Assembly (NCBI RefSeq): GCF_020741395.1
Contig: NZ_DYZA01000019.1
Location: forward strand, 1 to 15,430
Direction: 5' to 3'
DNA from: Mailhella massiliensis
Lineage (GTDB): Bacteria; Desulfobacterota; Desulfovibrionia; Desulfovibrionales; Desulfovibrionaceae
Length of the DNA stretch: 15,430 bases
Of this stretch, positions 15,361 to 15,430 are shown piece after piece. A program made the position numbers and the translations under genes. A model generated the notes under the pieces. The model did no database searches and had not been told where the DNA came from. It worked only from the letters and a program-made list of their open reading frames with translations. The number at the start of each line of letters is the position of its first letter. Within the stretch, counting starts at the first letter, position 1.

Positions 15361-15430
15361 TTCCTTTCAGCTATAGCCCATTTTATTTCCCATGTCCATT
15401 TGCCAGACAAGAAAAAATGTCGACAGGCTC

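Noticed and set aside
1..15430. CRISPR array or insertion sequence
   Set aside because: No regularly spaced direct repeats, transposase frames or paired terminal repeats were seen.

Overview
The window looks like chromosomal DNA of a sulfate-reducing or related anaerobe of the Desulfovibrionaceae. It is GC-rich, and it carries a periplasmic selenocysteine formate dehydrogenase next to a class III (c3-type) multiheme cytochrome and fdhE, plus an RpoH-type sigma factor in a housekeeping operon. The family assignment is inference from gene content and protein style. A gut lineage such as Bilophila or Mailhella is possible but not shown.

Layout. (1) Positions 1-690: an AT-rich promoter drives a short gene (80-351) that is broken by a one-base frameshift. 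A long hairpin and the probable terminator of the radA operon follow. (2) Positions 691-6536, minus strand: a tight operon reading rpoH-like sigma factor, TPR lipoprotein, LolB-like lipoprotein, rpiB, radA, with small gaps and one 4-base overlap. (3) Positions 6703-8900, plus strand: a secreted TlpA-type thioredoxin, a hypoxanthine phosphoribosyltransferase overlapping or abutting it, and an MJ0042 zinc-ribbon/DUF3426 membrane protein. (4) tRNA-Phe(GAA) with its own promoter and terminator at 8921-9074. (5) A gap of about 900 bases (9075-9970) without a convincing gene; it holds several hairpins and two terminator-like structures. (6) Positions 9971-15430, minus strand: the formate dehydrogenase operon fdhA-fdhB-fdhE-cytochrome c3, closed by a strong bidirectional terminator and preceded by a promoter with an inverted repeat.

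How the fdh genes work together. FdhA is a Tat-exported Mo/W-bis-MGD catalytic subunit. It is encoded by one reading frame interrupted by an in-frame UGA at 14698-14700, which is read as selenocysteine; a SECIS-like hairpin follows directly. FdhB has the cysteines for three [4Fe-4S] clusters. FdhE is the cytoplasmic maturation factor. The multiheme cytochrome would take electrons from FdhAB in the periplasm. No membrane cytochrome b subunit is present, so the enzyme is probably a soluble FdhABC3-type complex feeding the periplasmic cytochrome c3 pool.

Main points for a second look: the selenocysteine/SECIS site, an abnormally spaced CX5CH heme motif in the cytochrome, the inverted repeat around the fdh promoter, the frameshifted small gene, and the structured gap after tRNA-Phe.
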